DNA of 35,601 bases from Actinomycetota bacterium. GTDB lineage: Bacteria > Actinomycetota > Acidimicrobiia > Acidimicrobiales > Ilumatobacteraceae. The DNA is taken from NCBI GenBank assembly GCA_005793215.1, contig SXPV01000012.1, positions 1 to 35,601 of the forward strand, in the 5' to 3' direction. Position numbers and translations under genes: made by a program. Position 1 is the stretch's first letter. Every line of letters starts with the position of its first letter. This document shows, one piece after another, positions 9,201 through 18,359 of this stretch. Below the pieces are notes generated by a model that had not been told where the DNA came from, ran no database searches, and saw only the letters and a list, made by a program, of their open reading frames with translations.

Positions 9201-9713
9201 CTAGTCCTTGCGGGCCAACACGATGGCCCCGATGATCGCACCGAGCAAGACGAACGAGAGTGCCCAGAAAGGCAGGAGATAGGGACCAACAATCTGATCG
9301 GAAATCTCCTGTACTCCGATGACGCGAGGCTCATCAGGCAACTGTTCGTCGCCGAACGATGACACGACTGCAATTGTCATCGCGGCGAACAGCACACCGG
9401 CCACGGGTATCCCGAGTCGCCAATAGTTGTTGTTGAGATCACGCTCGGCACCGATGCGTGCACGCGTGAGCATGGTTCCGAAGAGGAACAGCACCATCAC
9501 CGCACCGATGTACACCAAGACCTGTGTGATGGCCACGAATTCCGCTGCGAGCAGGATGTACTGGGCCGCCGCACCACTCAGGACCACCACCAACCACAAA
9601 GCAGCATGCACCACGTTGCTGGTAGTTACCACGCGCAGCGCGCCAACGATCATGACCAACGCAATGACGGCAAACCCGATGTTCTGGGCGACGAGCAGAT
9701 CGGCTGCAAACAT
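9201..9713 (-). CDS. nuoJ: NADH-quinone oxidoreductase subunit J (cluster 2)
   Basis: VVTTSNVVHAALWLVVVLSGAAAQYILLAAEFVAITQVLVYIGAVMVLFLFGTML. Confidence 0.92.
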   Translation of the reverse strand: MFAADLLVAQNIGFAVIALVMIVGALRVVTTSNVVHAALWLVVVLSGAAAQYILLAAEFVAITQVLVYIGAVMVLFLFGTMLTRARIGAERDLNNNYWRLGIPVAGVLFAAMTIAVVSSFGDEQLPDEPRVIGVQEISDQIVGPYLLPFWALSFVLLGAIIGAIVLARKD

Positions 9714-9716
9714 CTA

Positions 9717-10205
9717 CTACTTCTTCTTTTTTTCTGCGCCGGCTTCGAGTTCCGGGGCTTCGGGCACCGTCTCCATCCATTCACCGAGCTTGGCTTTGTC
9801 ATGCAACAAGTCGGCGATTCTTGGCTCGGAGTATTCGTACTCGGGAGTCCAGAACAGGGCATCGAACGGACACACTTCCACGCAAATGCCGCAGTACATG
9901 CAGAGCGCATAGTCGATGTCGAAACGATCCAACATGTTCACCTTGCGAGGCTTGCCGCCTTCGCGACGCGGTGGCGCAAGCTCTTTGTGGCCTTCGATGT
10001 AAATGCACCAGTCGGGGCACGAACGCGCGCACAACATGCATGATGTGCAGTTGCCTTCATGCAGCGCGATCACTCCACGTGCGCGAGTTGGCGGGGATTC
10101 CTTCTCGTGCGGATACTGCACGGTGTTTGCGCCCTTCGTCACCGTTTCAAAGAGCGTGCCGAGCGTTACCCCGAGACCCTTCACCAAACCAGGAACTTTT
10201 GCCAT
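9717..10205 (-). CDS. nuoI: NADH-quinone oxidoreductase subunit I (cluster 2), two [4Fe-4S] motifs
   Basis: [12 protein letters not shown] and [12 protein letters not shown] ferredoxin motifs. Start trimmed to ATG at 10205, overlapping the nuoH stop by 1 nt. Confidence 0.92.
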   Translation of the reverse strand: MAKVPGLVKGLGVTLGTLFETVTKGANTVQYPHEKESPPTRARGVIALHEGNCTSCMLCARSCPDWCIYIEGHKELAPPRREGGKPRKVNMLDRFDIDYALCMYCGICVEVCPFDALFWTPEYEYSEPRIADLLHDKAKLGEWMETVPEAPELEAGAEKKKK

Positions 10206-11260
10206 TACATCACCACCTTGAAAATAGACGTGAGTGCGATGTTGGCGAGCGATACGGGAATGAGGACCTTCCACGCAAACCGTTGCAATTGGTCTTCGCG
10301 GAATCGTGGATAGCTGAAACGCACCCACATGATGATGAAAGCAACCAGCATCATCTTGGTGATCATGATGATGGGTCCGACGATGTTCATCCAATTGGCC
10401 ACCGAATCAACGTCGGTCCAACCAAACCACGCAAATGGAACTCCCCAGCCACCCAAGAACAACACTGAGGCGATCAGCGAGAACACGCCGGCAGTGGCAA
10501 ATTCGCCGATGAAGAAGATGAGGAATCGGAAGCCCGAGTACTCGGTCATGTATCCCGATACCAATTCACTCTCGGCGATCGGCATGTCGAAGGGTGCTTG
10601 CGTGAGTTCGGCCTGAATGGCAATCATGAACACCACAAAACCGACGAATTGCGTGATCACGTACGGATTTCCCAGCCCACTGAAGCCGAACATGGAGCCT
10701 GAGTTTTGGGCAATCACAATCTGTTGCAGATTCATGGTGCCGGCCTGGATGATCACTCCGATGACTGCCAATACCATCGGCAACTCGTATGCGATCAACT
10801 GACCAGCTGCGCGCAGACCGCCGAGAAGTGAGTACTTGTTGGCGCTGGACCACCCCGCCATGAGGATTCCAAGCACCGACAGTGACGACACGGCGAGTGC
10901 GTAGAAGATGCCAACTTCAAAGTCGGTGAACCATGCATCTGGACCGAATGGCACGACTGCAATCAAGAGGAACGTACTCAACAACACCACGATGGGTGCC
11001 ATCTTGAAGATTCTCGCGTCGGCTCGTTCCGGGACGATGTCTTCCTTCTGGAGCCACTTTCCGACTTCGGCTACCAGCTGCAGGGAGCCGTACGGGCCGG
11101 CTTCCATCGGACCAAGTCGGCTCTGCATGAACGACATCATCTTGAACAAGAACACGTACACGATGGTTCCTGCCGGCAGCAAGACGGCAACAATGCCGCC
11201 GAGTACCCGCAGCAACGATTGTCCCCAGTACGGCACTTCGACTGCGAGCATCGACATCAT
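10205..11260 (-). CDS. nuoH: NADH-quinone oxidoreductase subunit H (cluster 2)
   Basis: [90 protein letters not shown]. Start placed at 11260 (ATGA overlap with nuoD). Confidence 0.92.
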   Translation of the reverse strand: MMSMLAVEVPYWGQSLLRVLGGIVAVLLPAGTIVYVFLFKMMSFMQSRLGPMEAGPYGSLQLVAEVGKWLQKEDIVPERADARIFKMAPIVVLLSTFLLIAVVPFGPDAWFTDFEVGIFYALAVSSLSVLGILMAGWSSANKYSLLGGLRAAGQLIAYELPMVLAVIGVIIQAGTMNLQQIVIAQNSGSMFGFSGLGNPYVITQFVGFVVFMIAIQAELTQAPFDMPIAESELVSGYMTEYSGFRFLIFFIGEFATAGVFSLIASVLFLGGWGVPFAWFGWTDVDSVANWMNIVGPIIMITKMMLVAFIIMWVRFSYPRFREDQLQRFAWKVLIPVSLANIALTSIFKVVM

Positions 11261-12441
11261 CGGTCGATATCTCCGAGAATGAAGTACAGCGACGCCAAGA
11301 TCGTGATGATGTCGGGCACGTACACACCTCGCAGTGCCCACGGGGCCACCGAGATGTTGTTGAAGCTGGCAGAGCGAATCTTCACGCGGAATGGTCCGAG
11401 TTCGCCTCGAGACACCACGTAGTAGCCCATCTCGCCGAGTGGGTTCTCCGTGGAGACCCACGCCTCACCCTCGGGCACCTTGATGATCTTGGGAACTTTG
11501 GCCATGATCGGACCGCTCGGAATGGTGTCGAGCAGCTGGTCCACGATGCGCGTCGACTCACGGGTCTCCTGCAGTCGCACCCAGCAGCGCGCGAAGCTGT
11601 CGCCATCGGGGTGGGTCCACACCTTCCAGTCGGCCTTGTTCCATGCCATCGGCAACGGATGATCGCGACGCAAGTCCCAGTCGACTCCGCTCGCTCGTAG
11701 ATTCGCGCCGGACAAACCGTACTGCAGGGCGATATCGCGCGGGATCACGCCAATGCCTCGTGTGCGCGACTGGAAGATCTCATTGCCGAACAACAAATCC
11801 TCGATCTGGTCACAGAAGTTGCGCAACTTCTTCATCACCGCTTTGGTTTCTGCAATCCAACCCTTCGGCAAGTCGTCCTTCAATCCGCCGATGCGGTCGA
11901 AGTTGGGGTGGAATCGCCCGCCCGTTGCACCTTCGATGAGGTTGAGCACGTACTCGCGGTCACGAAATGCAAAGAACACCGGCGTAATGGCGCCCATTTG
12001 CACGCCGAGGTCACCCAGAAACAGCGACACGTTCGCAATGCGCGAGAGTTCGAAAAGAATCGTGCGGATGTGTTGAGCGCGCGGTGGTGCTTCAACTTCC
12101 ATCAACTTCTCTGCTGCCAGAATGAACGGCACCTCGTTGGCAAAACTCCCCAGCCAGTCGATGCGGTTCACGAGCGAGGTGACTTGCGGATAGGTACGAA
12201 CTTCGGCGAGCTTTTCGTATCCGCGATGCATGTACCCACACGACGGCTCTGCCCACACCACTTGTTCGCCATCGAGTCGTGCGATGATGCGTAGCGTGCC
12301 GTGTGTCGCCGGATGTTGCGGTCCAATGTTGAGGGTCATTCCCTCGGTTTCCAACTCCACGTTGAGTCGAGCATCGGCAGCCTGACTGGCGATGTACGCG
12401 AGTCGTTGACGATCACCCAAGACTCGGTCGGTAAGACTCAT
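11257..12441 (-). CDS. nuoD: NADH-quinone oxidoreductase subunit D (cluster 2; HRGYEK type)
   Basis: NIGPQHPATHGTLRIIARLDGE, CGYMHRGYEKLAEVRTY, C-terminal [18 protein letters not shown]. Confidence 0.94.
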   Translation of the reverse strand: MSLTDRVLGDRQRLAYIASQAADARLNVELETEGMTLNIGPQHPATHGTLRIIARLDGEQVVWAEPSCGYMHRGYEKLAEVRTYPQVTSLVNRIDWLGSFANEVPFILAAEKLMEVEAPPRAQHIRTILFELSRIANVSLFLGDLGVQMGAITPVFFAFRDREYVLNLIEGATGGRFHPNFDRIGGLKDDLPKGWIAETKAVMKKLRNFCDQIEDLLFGNEIFQSRTRGIGVIPRDIALQYGLSGANLRASGVDWDLRRDHPLPMAWNKADWKVWTHPDGDSFARCWVRLQETRESTRIVDQLLDTIPSGPIMAKVPKIIKVPEGEAWVSTENPLGEMGYYVVSRGELGPFRVKIRSASFNNISVAPWALRGVYVPDIITILASLYFILGDIDR

Positions 12442-13067
12442 TACTCGTCACCACCTTCGTCACCATCGCCGCCTGGCAACGGTTCCACATCGACGATGCC
12501 GGGCCATGGCTTCACCATGCGAGCCAGCAGCGGGAAATCCTTTCGCAACGGGAACCCTTCGAAATCCATCGGCAGGTACATGTTGCGCAAGTCGGGGTGG
12601 CCGTCAAAGCCGATACCGAACATTTCGTGAGTTTCGCGCTCGTGCCAGTTGGCGCCGGCGTACACGTCGTGAATCGACTCGATGGCGAGCGAATCGTCAG
12701 GAACATCCACCTTGATGATCACGCTCACGTGCGTGACCGGATTCGTGACTCGAGCGAACACTTGCATCCGAGTTGCCCCGCCGGCGTAGCCCTGTCGAAT
12801 GGTGGTGTCGCGCTCTGGAGGTGGTTCGGTGGGATCGTCTTCGCCCCGACCATAGGGGGATGGCATCCAGTCGATTGCCGACAAGAAGCAGAAGTAGTGG
12901 AAGCCGAGGGTGTCGCGCAGCGTTCGCATCGACGATTTCCATGCGTCGGTGCGAACACGCAACCAAAGATCGTCCTTATGAAAGGAGTCGACAAGTCGAT
13001 CACCGAGTGTGGCTTTCACTTCGGCAACAGAGGTGATGCGCGGTTGTGTCTCGGATGTGGTGCTCAT
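12441..13067 (-). CDS. nuoC: NADH-quinone oxidoreductase subunit C (cluster 2)
   Basis: WHERETHEMFGIGFDGHPDLRNMYLPMDFEGFPLRKDFPL; followed directly by nuoD. Confidence 0.92.
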   Translation of the reverse strand: MSTTSETQPRITSVAEVKATLGDRLVDSFHKDDLWLRVRTDAWKSSMRTLRDTLGFHYFCFLSAIDWMPSPYGRGEDDPTEPPPERDTTIRQGYAGGATRMQVFARVTNPVTHVSVIIKVDVPDDSLAIESIHDVYAGANWHERETHEMFGIGFDGHPDLRNMYLPMDFEGFPLRKDFPLLARMVKPWPGIVDVEPLPGGDGDEGGDE

Positions 13068-13076
13068 GAGTGAAGA

Positions 13077-13628
13077 TCAGCTGCCAACGACAACTGGCTT
13101 TCCTTTCCGTTCTGCGGCGGCACTCGCATCGAGCGACCGCGTGCCTTCGCCTCGCCAGCGGGCTCCCATATCTTCGTTCTTGATGCGCTCCTGCAGGAGC
13201 ACGATGCCTTCAAGCAACGCTTCGGGTCTTGGCGGACAACCTGGTACATAGACATCCACCGGAATGATTTGGTCGACACCCTTGGTGACCGAGTACGAAT
13301 CCCAGTACGGCCCACCACAGTTGGCGCAACTGCCCATGCTGATCACATACTTCGGCTCGGGCATCTGTTCGTACAGACGTTTGATCGCGGGAGCCATCTT
13401 GTCGGTGACGGTTCCAGAAATCACCACGAGGTCGGCTTGACGTGGACTTGCCGGCAATGGAATAACCCCAAGTCGCATTACGTCGTAGCGCGGCGAGCCG
13501 AATGCTGCACCCATCTCGATTGCGCAACATGCAAGACCCCATTGGTACACCCACATGCTGTACGAGCGCCCCAAGTTGAACAACGCCGACAACGGGCGAG
13601 GCATACGACCGCGTTCCACTAGACCCAT
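13077..13628 (-). CDS. nuoB: NADH-quinone oxidoreductase subunit B (cluster 2)
   Basis: [68 protein letters not shown]. Start trimmed to ATG at 13628. Confidence 0.93.
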   Translation of the reverse strand: MGLVERGRMPRPLSALFNLGRSYSMWVYQWGLACCAIEMGAAFGSPRYDVMRLGVIPLPASPRQADLVVISGTVTDKMAPAIKRLYEQMPEPKYVISMGSCANCGGPYWDSYSVTKGVDQIIPVDVYVPGCPPRPEALLEGIVLLQERIKNEDMGARWRGEGTRSLDASAAAERKGKPVVVGS

Positions 13629-14005
13629 CGCAACACTCCCTTGCGCCACGCGTACACCAGACCGAGCAACAAGACGAACACGAACACACCCATCTCCACC
13701 AAACCAAAGGTGCCGTAGCGCTCGAGCTGCGTGGCCCATGGGAAGATGAACACGGCTTCGACGTCGAACACCACGAACAACAACGCAAAGATGTAGTAGC
13801 GCACCTGGCTCTGCGACCAACCTTCACCAACGGGGTCGACACCGCTTTCATAGGTGAGGAGTTTCTCGTGACCCGGTCGTGACGGGCGCACCAGCGACGA
13901 CACCCACAGCAGCAGCCCCGCCAGTGCCACCGCAGCAATACCGAACCAGCCAACGGTCAGGTACGAACGCAGAAAATCCGACACGCCAGACATACCCACA
14001 GACAT
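13619..14005 (-). CDS. nuoA: NADH-quinone oxidoreductase subunit A (cluster 2)
   Basis: [43 protein letters not shown]. Confidence 0.92.
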   Translation of the reverse strand: MSVGMSGVSDFLRSYLTVGWFGIAAVALAGLLLWVSSLVRPSRPGHEKLLTYESGVDPVGEGWSQSQVRYYIFALLFVVFDVEAVFIFPWATQLERYGTFGLVEMGVFVFVLLLGLVYAWRKGVLRWV

Positions 14006-14018
14006 CGGGAAAAAACTA

Positions 14019-14119
14019 CTACGCGGCTACTTCGCCGAGAAACCAGTCGACCAGCCGAGTAGTGGCAGGTGCCCTGGCAGCCACCTGATCTATGGACATT
14101 TCACAAAGGTGCTTGGCGT
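14019..14119 (-). pseudogene. Displaced 3' fragment of the class I glutamine amidotransferase gene (C-terminal ~31 codons, in-frame stop)
   Basis: Reverse-strand translation AKHLCEMSIDQVAARAPATTRLVDWFLGEVAA* versus intact gene C-terminus AKHLCEMSVDQVAARAPASTRLVDWFLGEVA*. Confidence 0.9.
14026..14119. repeat. Direct repeat, left copy (94 bp, 90/94 identical to 16454-16547)
   Basis: Manual base-by-base alignment at constant offset 2428; 4 substitutions, no gaps. Confidence 0.95.
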
Positions 14120-14188
14120 AGTGTGGGAATTGGTCAAGACAGTTCAGGCTGCGCGACCCGACTTATCACAATAAGACACCTTTTGACC

Positions 14189-16444
14189 GTGCACACTTCT
14201 TTCCACAACCAAGTGCTCTCCCGCTCGGAAGTTCCAGAACTATTGCTGCTTGCTGGGGTGTTGGCACCAGCATTTGCCTACCTTGATGTTCCTCTATGGA
14301 ATGCACTGTTGTTCAGTCTGGCGGTGATATCCCAGGCGGCATTCGGAACGGTGATTCTGACGCGAATCTTTAAAGGGGTTCCTGCGTCGCTGTTGTTGCT
14401 GCTCGGTCCTGGCCTGATTCTGGGCGGGGCGCTTTCGTTTGCACTGTTCCAAATTGTTGCTCGGGGAGTTCTCGGGCTTGTCGTCGTGGTCATGGTGGGG
14501 TTCGCCTCGGTGGTGTACTTGCTTCGCGCACCGAACTGGCAACCCCTCGGATCTGAACGCTTATGGATTCTTGGACAGGTAGTCGGACTAGCGGCACTGG
14601 CATTGACGTGGGAGTTTCCTGAACTGCTGCCAGTTGCTATTGCCTTCTTTGTCCTTGGCTTTGTCACCGGAGACATGTTCACCACACCACGATGGGTTAA
14701 GCAGGTAGCAGCAGCCGTCGCTGCTGTCGCAATCATCACACCACTGTTCTTCCGGCAGGAGTATTGGTGGATGGTTACCGATGACTATCAATTTTTTGAG
14801 GTGCTGTCGCAACATCTTACCCACTCTGGACCATTCGCAGATTGGGGGGTTACCAACTTCAGTAGGTACCACTGGCTGTCATACGGATGGGCGGGGCTTC
14901 TCAATGAATTCGGTGGCCGACCAGAAACCTTCACCACCCTCACCCGAGTAATGCCGTTGGTCTACTCGGTCACACTGACCGGATCATTGGTGCACATGGC
15001 TGGGTACTTGAACAGAACTAGCAACTGGAATCTGAGTCTCGTGCCAGTGTGGACAATTCTGGCAATCAATCGTCTCGACTGGTCAGGCACTTCAACTGCG
15101 GGGGTGTTCGCAGTGGTAGCAGCCACTGCTGCAGTGATTCTCCTAGCCCTCGGCACAACTCAAAGTTTTGGGCGAAGAGTCCTTCTATATATGTTGTTTG
15201 GCATAGGTACTGTCTTTACGAAACTGCCTAGTCTTTTTACTGTAGTAATAATTATTCTTTGTGCAGAAACTTTTGTGCTTACTCGACAGTTTGCAACACG
15301 TCCTCGAATTCTTGTTCTGCTGTTTGGTGGTGCCGTCGCATCGTTCGGTATCATCCCATTGATCTGGCTTGCAAGCAAAGTTATTGATGGCTTTGCTTTT
15401 GCCGATGTAAACCCTGGGCTCGGAAAGATTGCAGCGTACGGACCGGGATTTGCATATCTTCTGGTCTCGCTACAGCGTCTCTGGTTAATAGTGCCAATTG
15501 TTGCCATGGTTGTTCTGGTGCTCTCTTCAGGAAAAAGAGCACCCTGCAAACGCCCGATCAACCTCTATTTATTGGGCTTGGCTCCGATCGCATTGTTGGG
15601 TGTGCTGATGGACGTCATCATGACGGGTAACGCCAACACCTATGAGTACTTCAGCGGACCGATGTACTTCGTCACCTCACTCATCCTGATGGGCATCGTT
15701 GCACCTGACTCAGCCGTTCTACTACCAGCAAGAAATCTGCGACTGTTTTGCTTGCTTGTAACTTGCGTAGTGACTTTGGGATTCTTGTGGGTTCGGCTTG
15801 GCCTAGCAGAAAAAATATGGCATCTTGCCCAATCACAACTTGGGCAGGATACATCTATCCCTCAGTTTCTTTCCACCGATAGCCGAATCAGCGCTGCTGC
15901 CGTCACCATAGTCATCCTGAGCGCCACTACGAGAAGCAAGTGGTACTCTCCCCGACTCGTATTGGGATCGCTACTAGTGTCTCTTTCAATTCTGACTCTC
16001 TACGGATACTGGAATAGTGCGGTAAGCGAGCTTCAACGCGAGCGGGAACCATCCGAAATTGCAACAAGCCTGGGCCAACTAGACAATCAATTAGTTGGTC
16101 GTTGGCTTCGATCCAACACCTTGCCAACTGACCTGATTGCTACCAACGAGTTATTCGACTCCTCCACCGGGCAGCCACTCAGTGATTTTTCACTAGCCGC
16201 CTGGTCCAAGCGAGAGTTTTTAGTTTTGGGTCCTAGTTTTCTTGGTGATTATTCTCGGCTCAGATCCCAGCTTGACGTGTCCCAGCAATTCGGATACGCC
16301 CCATCGCAGACTGAAGCCGAGCAACTGCGTCAGTGGGGCGTCAAATGGTTCGTGGTTGACCGTTTGGATAGTTCATTCAATGACTGGGAAAATACTTGGG
16401 ATGTCCATTACGCCAACGAACACTTTTTTGTCGTCAAGATATAA
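14189..16444 (+). CDS. Polytopic membrane protein, possibly a GT-C superfamily glycosyltransferase
   Basis: Many hydrophobic segments; acidic TDDYQFFEVLSQHL in a predicted early extramembrane loop, reminiscent of GT-C. The track start at 14069 lies inside the repeat/pseudogene; GTG at 14189 (VHTSFHNQ) is a plausible start. Confidence 0.65.
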   Translation: MHTSFHNQVLSRSEVPELLLLAGVLAPAFAYLDVPLWNALLFSLAVISQAAFGTVILTRIFKGVPASLLLLLGPGLILGGALSFALFQIVARGVLGLVVVVMVGFASVVYLLRAPNWQPLGSERLWILGQVVGLAALALTWEFPELLPVAIAFFVLGFVTGDMFTTPRWVKQVAAAVAAVAIITPLFFRQEYWWMVTDDYQFFEVLSQHLTHSGPFADWGVTNFSRYHWLSYGWAGLLNEFGGRPETFTTLTRVMPLVYSVTLTGSLVHMAGYLNRTSNWNLSLVPVWTILAINRLDWSGTSTAGVFAVVAATAAVILLALGTTQSFGRRVLLYMLFGIGTVFTKLPSLFTVVIIILCAETFVLTRQFATRPRILVLLFGGAVASFGIIPLIWLASKVIDGFAFADVNPGLGKIAAYGPGFAYLLVSLQRLWLIVPIVAMVVLVLSSGKRAPCKRPINLYLLGLAPIALLGVLMDVIMTGNANTYEYFSGPMYFVTSLILMGIVAPDSAVLLPARNLRLFCLLVTCVVTLGFLWVRLGLAEKIWHLAQSQLGQDTSIPQFLSTDSRISAAAVTIVILSATTRSKWYSPRLVLGSLLVSLSILTLYGYWNSAVSELQREREPSEIATSLGQLDNQLVGRWLRSNTLPTDLIATNELFDSSTGQPLSDFSLAAWSKREFLVLGPSFLGDYSRLRSQLDVSQQFGYAPSQTEAEQLRQWGVKWFVVDRLDSSFNDWENTWDVHYANEHFFVVKI

Positions 16445-16449
16445 AAACT

Positions 16450-17118
16450 TTAAGCTACTTCGCCGAGAAACCAGTCGACCAGCCGAGTAGAGGCAGGTGC
16501 CCTAGCAGCCACCTGATCCACGGACATTTCACAAAGGTGCTTGGCGTCAATCCCGAGTCGTGACAGCTCGGTGGTTCCCGTGCCGGTGCTCCATCGGGTG
16601 ATGATGTCCTGCGTCGCCTCGGGGTGGAACTGTGTGGCAAACACCCGCTTGCCCAACATGGCCTGAGGACCAACATCGTTGACTGCTACCGCCCGCAGAC
16701 TCGACGGAACAGTAAAGACGTCATAGTGCCATTGCAGCCATGTGCCAGCGAGAAGGTCGGGATACGCGGTGCTCGATACGTCGTGCCACCCGACTTCTGG
16801 TGTCTGTGCACGTGTGACCGTTCCTCCCAGGGCGTGTGAGATGAGTTGAGCACCGTAACAAATTCCAAAAATTGGGACACCGCGCTGCATGGCGGTAGTA
16901 ACCAAATCCACTTCCGCAGCAACCTCCTTTTCGTTGCCTTCCGAATACACCGACCATTCGGACCCGAGCAACAGTACGAGATCCACTCCGGCCAACGACT
17001 TCCATTCACGCGGATACTCGCGTTCATTTCGCTCAAGTCCGAAGCCAACCTCACTGAGCCGCGATCCAACCAAGCCTGGATCGGCATCACCGCGGTTGCC
17101 AACAATGAGTGCACGCAC
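16450..17118 (-). CDS. class I glutamine amidotransferase (GMP synthase GATase-like)
   Basis: IFGICYGAQLISHALGG nucleophile elbow and QFHPEAT catalytic His/Glu. Confidence 0.88.
   Translation of the reverse strand: MRALIVGNRGDADPGLVGSRLSEVGFGLERNEREYPREWKSLAGVDLVLLLGSEWSVYSEGNEKEVAAEVDLVTTAMQRGVPIFGICYGAQLISHALGGTVTRAQTPEVGWHDVSSTAYPDLLAGTWLQWHYDVFTVPSSLRAVAVNDVGPQAMLGKRVFATQFHPEATQDIITRWSTGTGTTELSRLGIDAKHLCEMSVDQVAARAPASTRLVDWFLGEVA
16454..16547. repeat. Direct repeat, right copy, forming the 3' end of the intact amidotransferase gene
   Basis: See left copy 14026-14119. Confidence 0.95.
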
Positions 17119-17138
17119 AGCGATACCGTAGTTGTTGC

Positions 17139-18359
17139 ATGGGTCGCAGTGGCGCCGTCGAGATTTCCCTCGAACACGTACGCCATATCGCCGAGCGCGA
17201 CCGCCGAATCGTCACCCACACCCCTGTCACCCCGTCGGCACACCTGAGCGAACGGTGTGGCGGCTCCGTCGTCTTGAAGGCCGAGAATCTCCAGCGCACG
17301 GGTGCATTCAAGATTCGCGGCGCGATGAACAAACTGTTCACCCTTGGTGACAGTGCACGCAAAGGAGTGGTTGCAGGTAGCGCAGGCAACCATGCGCAAG
17401 CCCTGGCTTTTGCTGCTCGACAATTTGGTGTGCCGTGCGAGATCTATGTTCCTGCCGGCGCATCACTCGCCAAGATTGCAGCGTGTCGCGGCTACGGGGC
17501 AACGGTGCACGAAGGAGGCGACAGCCTCGATAATGCAGTCACACTGGCCCAGGCACGAGCCCAAGAAACCGGCATGGTGTTCTGTCATCCGTACGACGAC
17601 CCCGTAGTGGTCGCGGGCCAGGCAACACTCGGAGTCGAGCTCATCGACGACATTCCCGATCTCGCGCAGGTCATCGTGCCACTTGGTGGTGGTGGGCTGC
17701 TGGGTGGAGTTGCACTGACGGTAAAACAGTTCGACCCATCGATTCGAGTCATCGGCGTACAGATCTCTTCCTGCGCTCCGTACATCTACGGCAAGGCCCC
17801 ACAGGGACCGGTTCCCACGTTGGCCGACGGAATTGCGGTGAAGGTACCCGGAGTTGTCACTGCCCCGTTGATCGAGAAGTGGGTGGATGACATCGTCGAT
17901 GTTGATGAAGACAGCGTGGCCGACGCAATGATGCTGCTGCTCGAGCGATCAAAGTACTTCGTCGAGGGCGGCGGAGCAGTTGGCGTTTCGGCACTGCTCA
18001 ACGGAAGGGTCACTCCCGCCGAGCGCGGCTCCACCTGCGTGGTGCTCTCCGGAGGCAACGCCGATCTTGGCCTTCTCACCGGCTTGGTACGTCGACACGA
18101 GACCAATCGTGGCCGCCGCTTGATCGTGTTTGCGCGCATCAGCGACCGCCCGGGTGGACTGGCCCGTCTGTTGACCCTGTTTGCCGAACACGGTGCAAAC
18201 CTCATCGAGGTGGAACACGTTCGCGAGGGTGTCGATCTTCACGTGCGTGAAACCGGCGTGCAAGTGGTGCTCGAAGTTCGCGGTCGAGACCACGCAGAAT
18301 CACTGATCGCCGGAGCCAAGGCCGATGGCTACGAAATCTCCGAAGTCACCGGACGCTAG
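17139..18359 (+). CDS. ilvA: threonine dehydratase (PLP-dependent) with C-terminal ACT domain
   Basis: VLKAENLQRTGAFKIRGAMNKL (PLP lysine), GSAGNHAQALAFAA, VPLGGGGLLGG, C-terminal ACT-like segment (ISDRPGGLARLLTLFAEHGANLIEVEH). Start at 17109 or 17139. Confidence 0.92.
   Translation: MGRSGAVEISLEHVRHIAERDRRIVTHTPVTPSAHLSERCGGSVVLKAENLQRTGAFKIRGAMNKLFTLGDSARKGVVAGSAGNHAQALAFAARQFGVPCEIYVPAGASLAKIAACRGYGATVHEGGDSLDNAVTLAQARAQETGMVFCHPYDDPVVVAGQATLGVELIDDIPDLAQVIVPLGGGGLLGGVALTVKQFDPSIRVIGVQISSCAPYIYGKAPQGPVPTLADGIAVKVPGVVTAPLIEKWVDDIVDVDEDSVADAMMLLLERSKYFVEGGGAVGVSALLNGRVTPAERGSTCVVLSGGNADLGLLTGLVRRHETNRGRRLIVFARISDRPGGLARLLTLFAEHGANLIEVEHVREGVDLHVRETGVQVVLEVRGRDHAESLIAGAKADGYEISEVTGR

Noticed and set aside
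14162-14175. Short inverted repeat cttat-caca-ataag upstream of the GT-C-like gene
   Set aside because: Only a 5-bp stem; expected by chance, no supporting promoter elements identified.
14069-14188. N-terminal 40 codons of the track ORF 14069-16444
   Set aside because: Lies largely in the displaced amidotransferase fragment; MPWQPPDLWTFHKGAW is an antisense reading of that repeat, so a downstream start is more likely.
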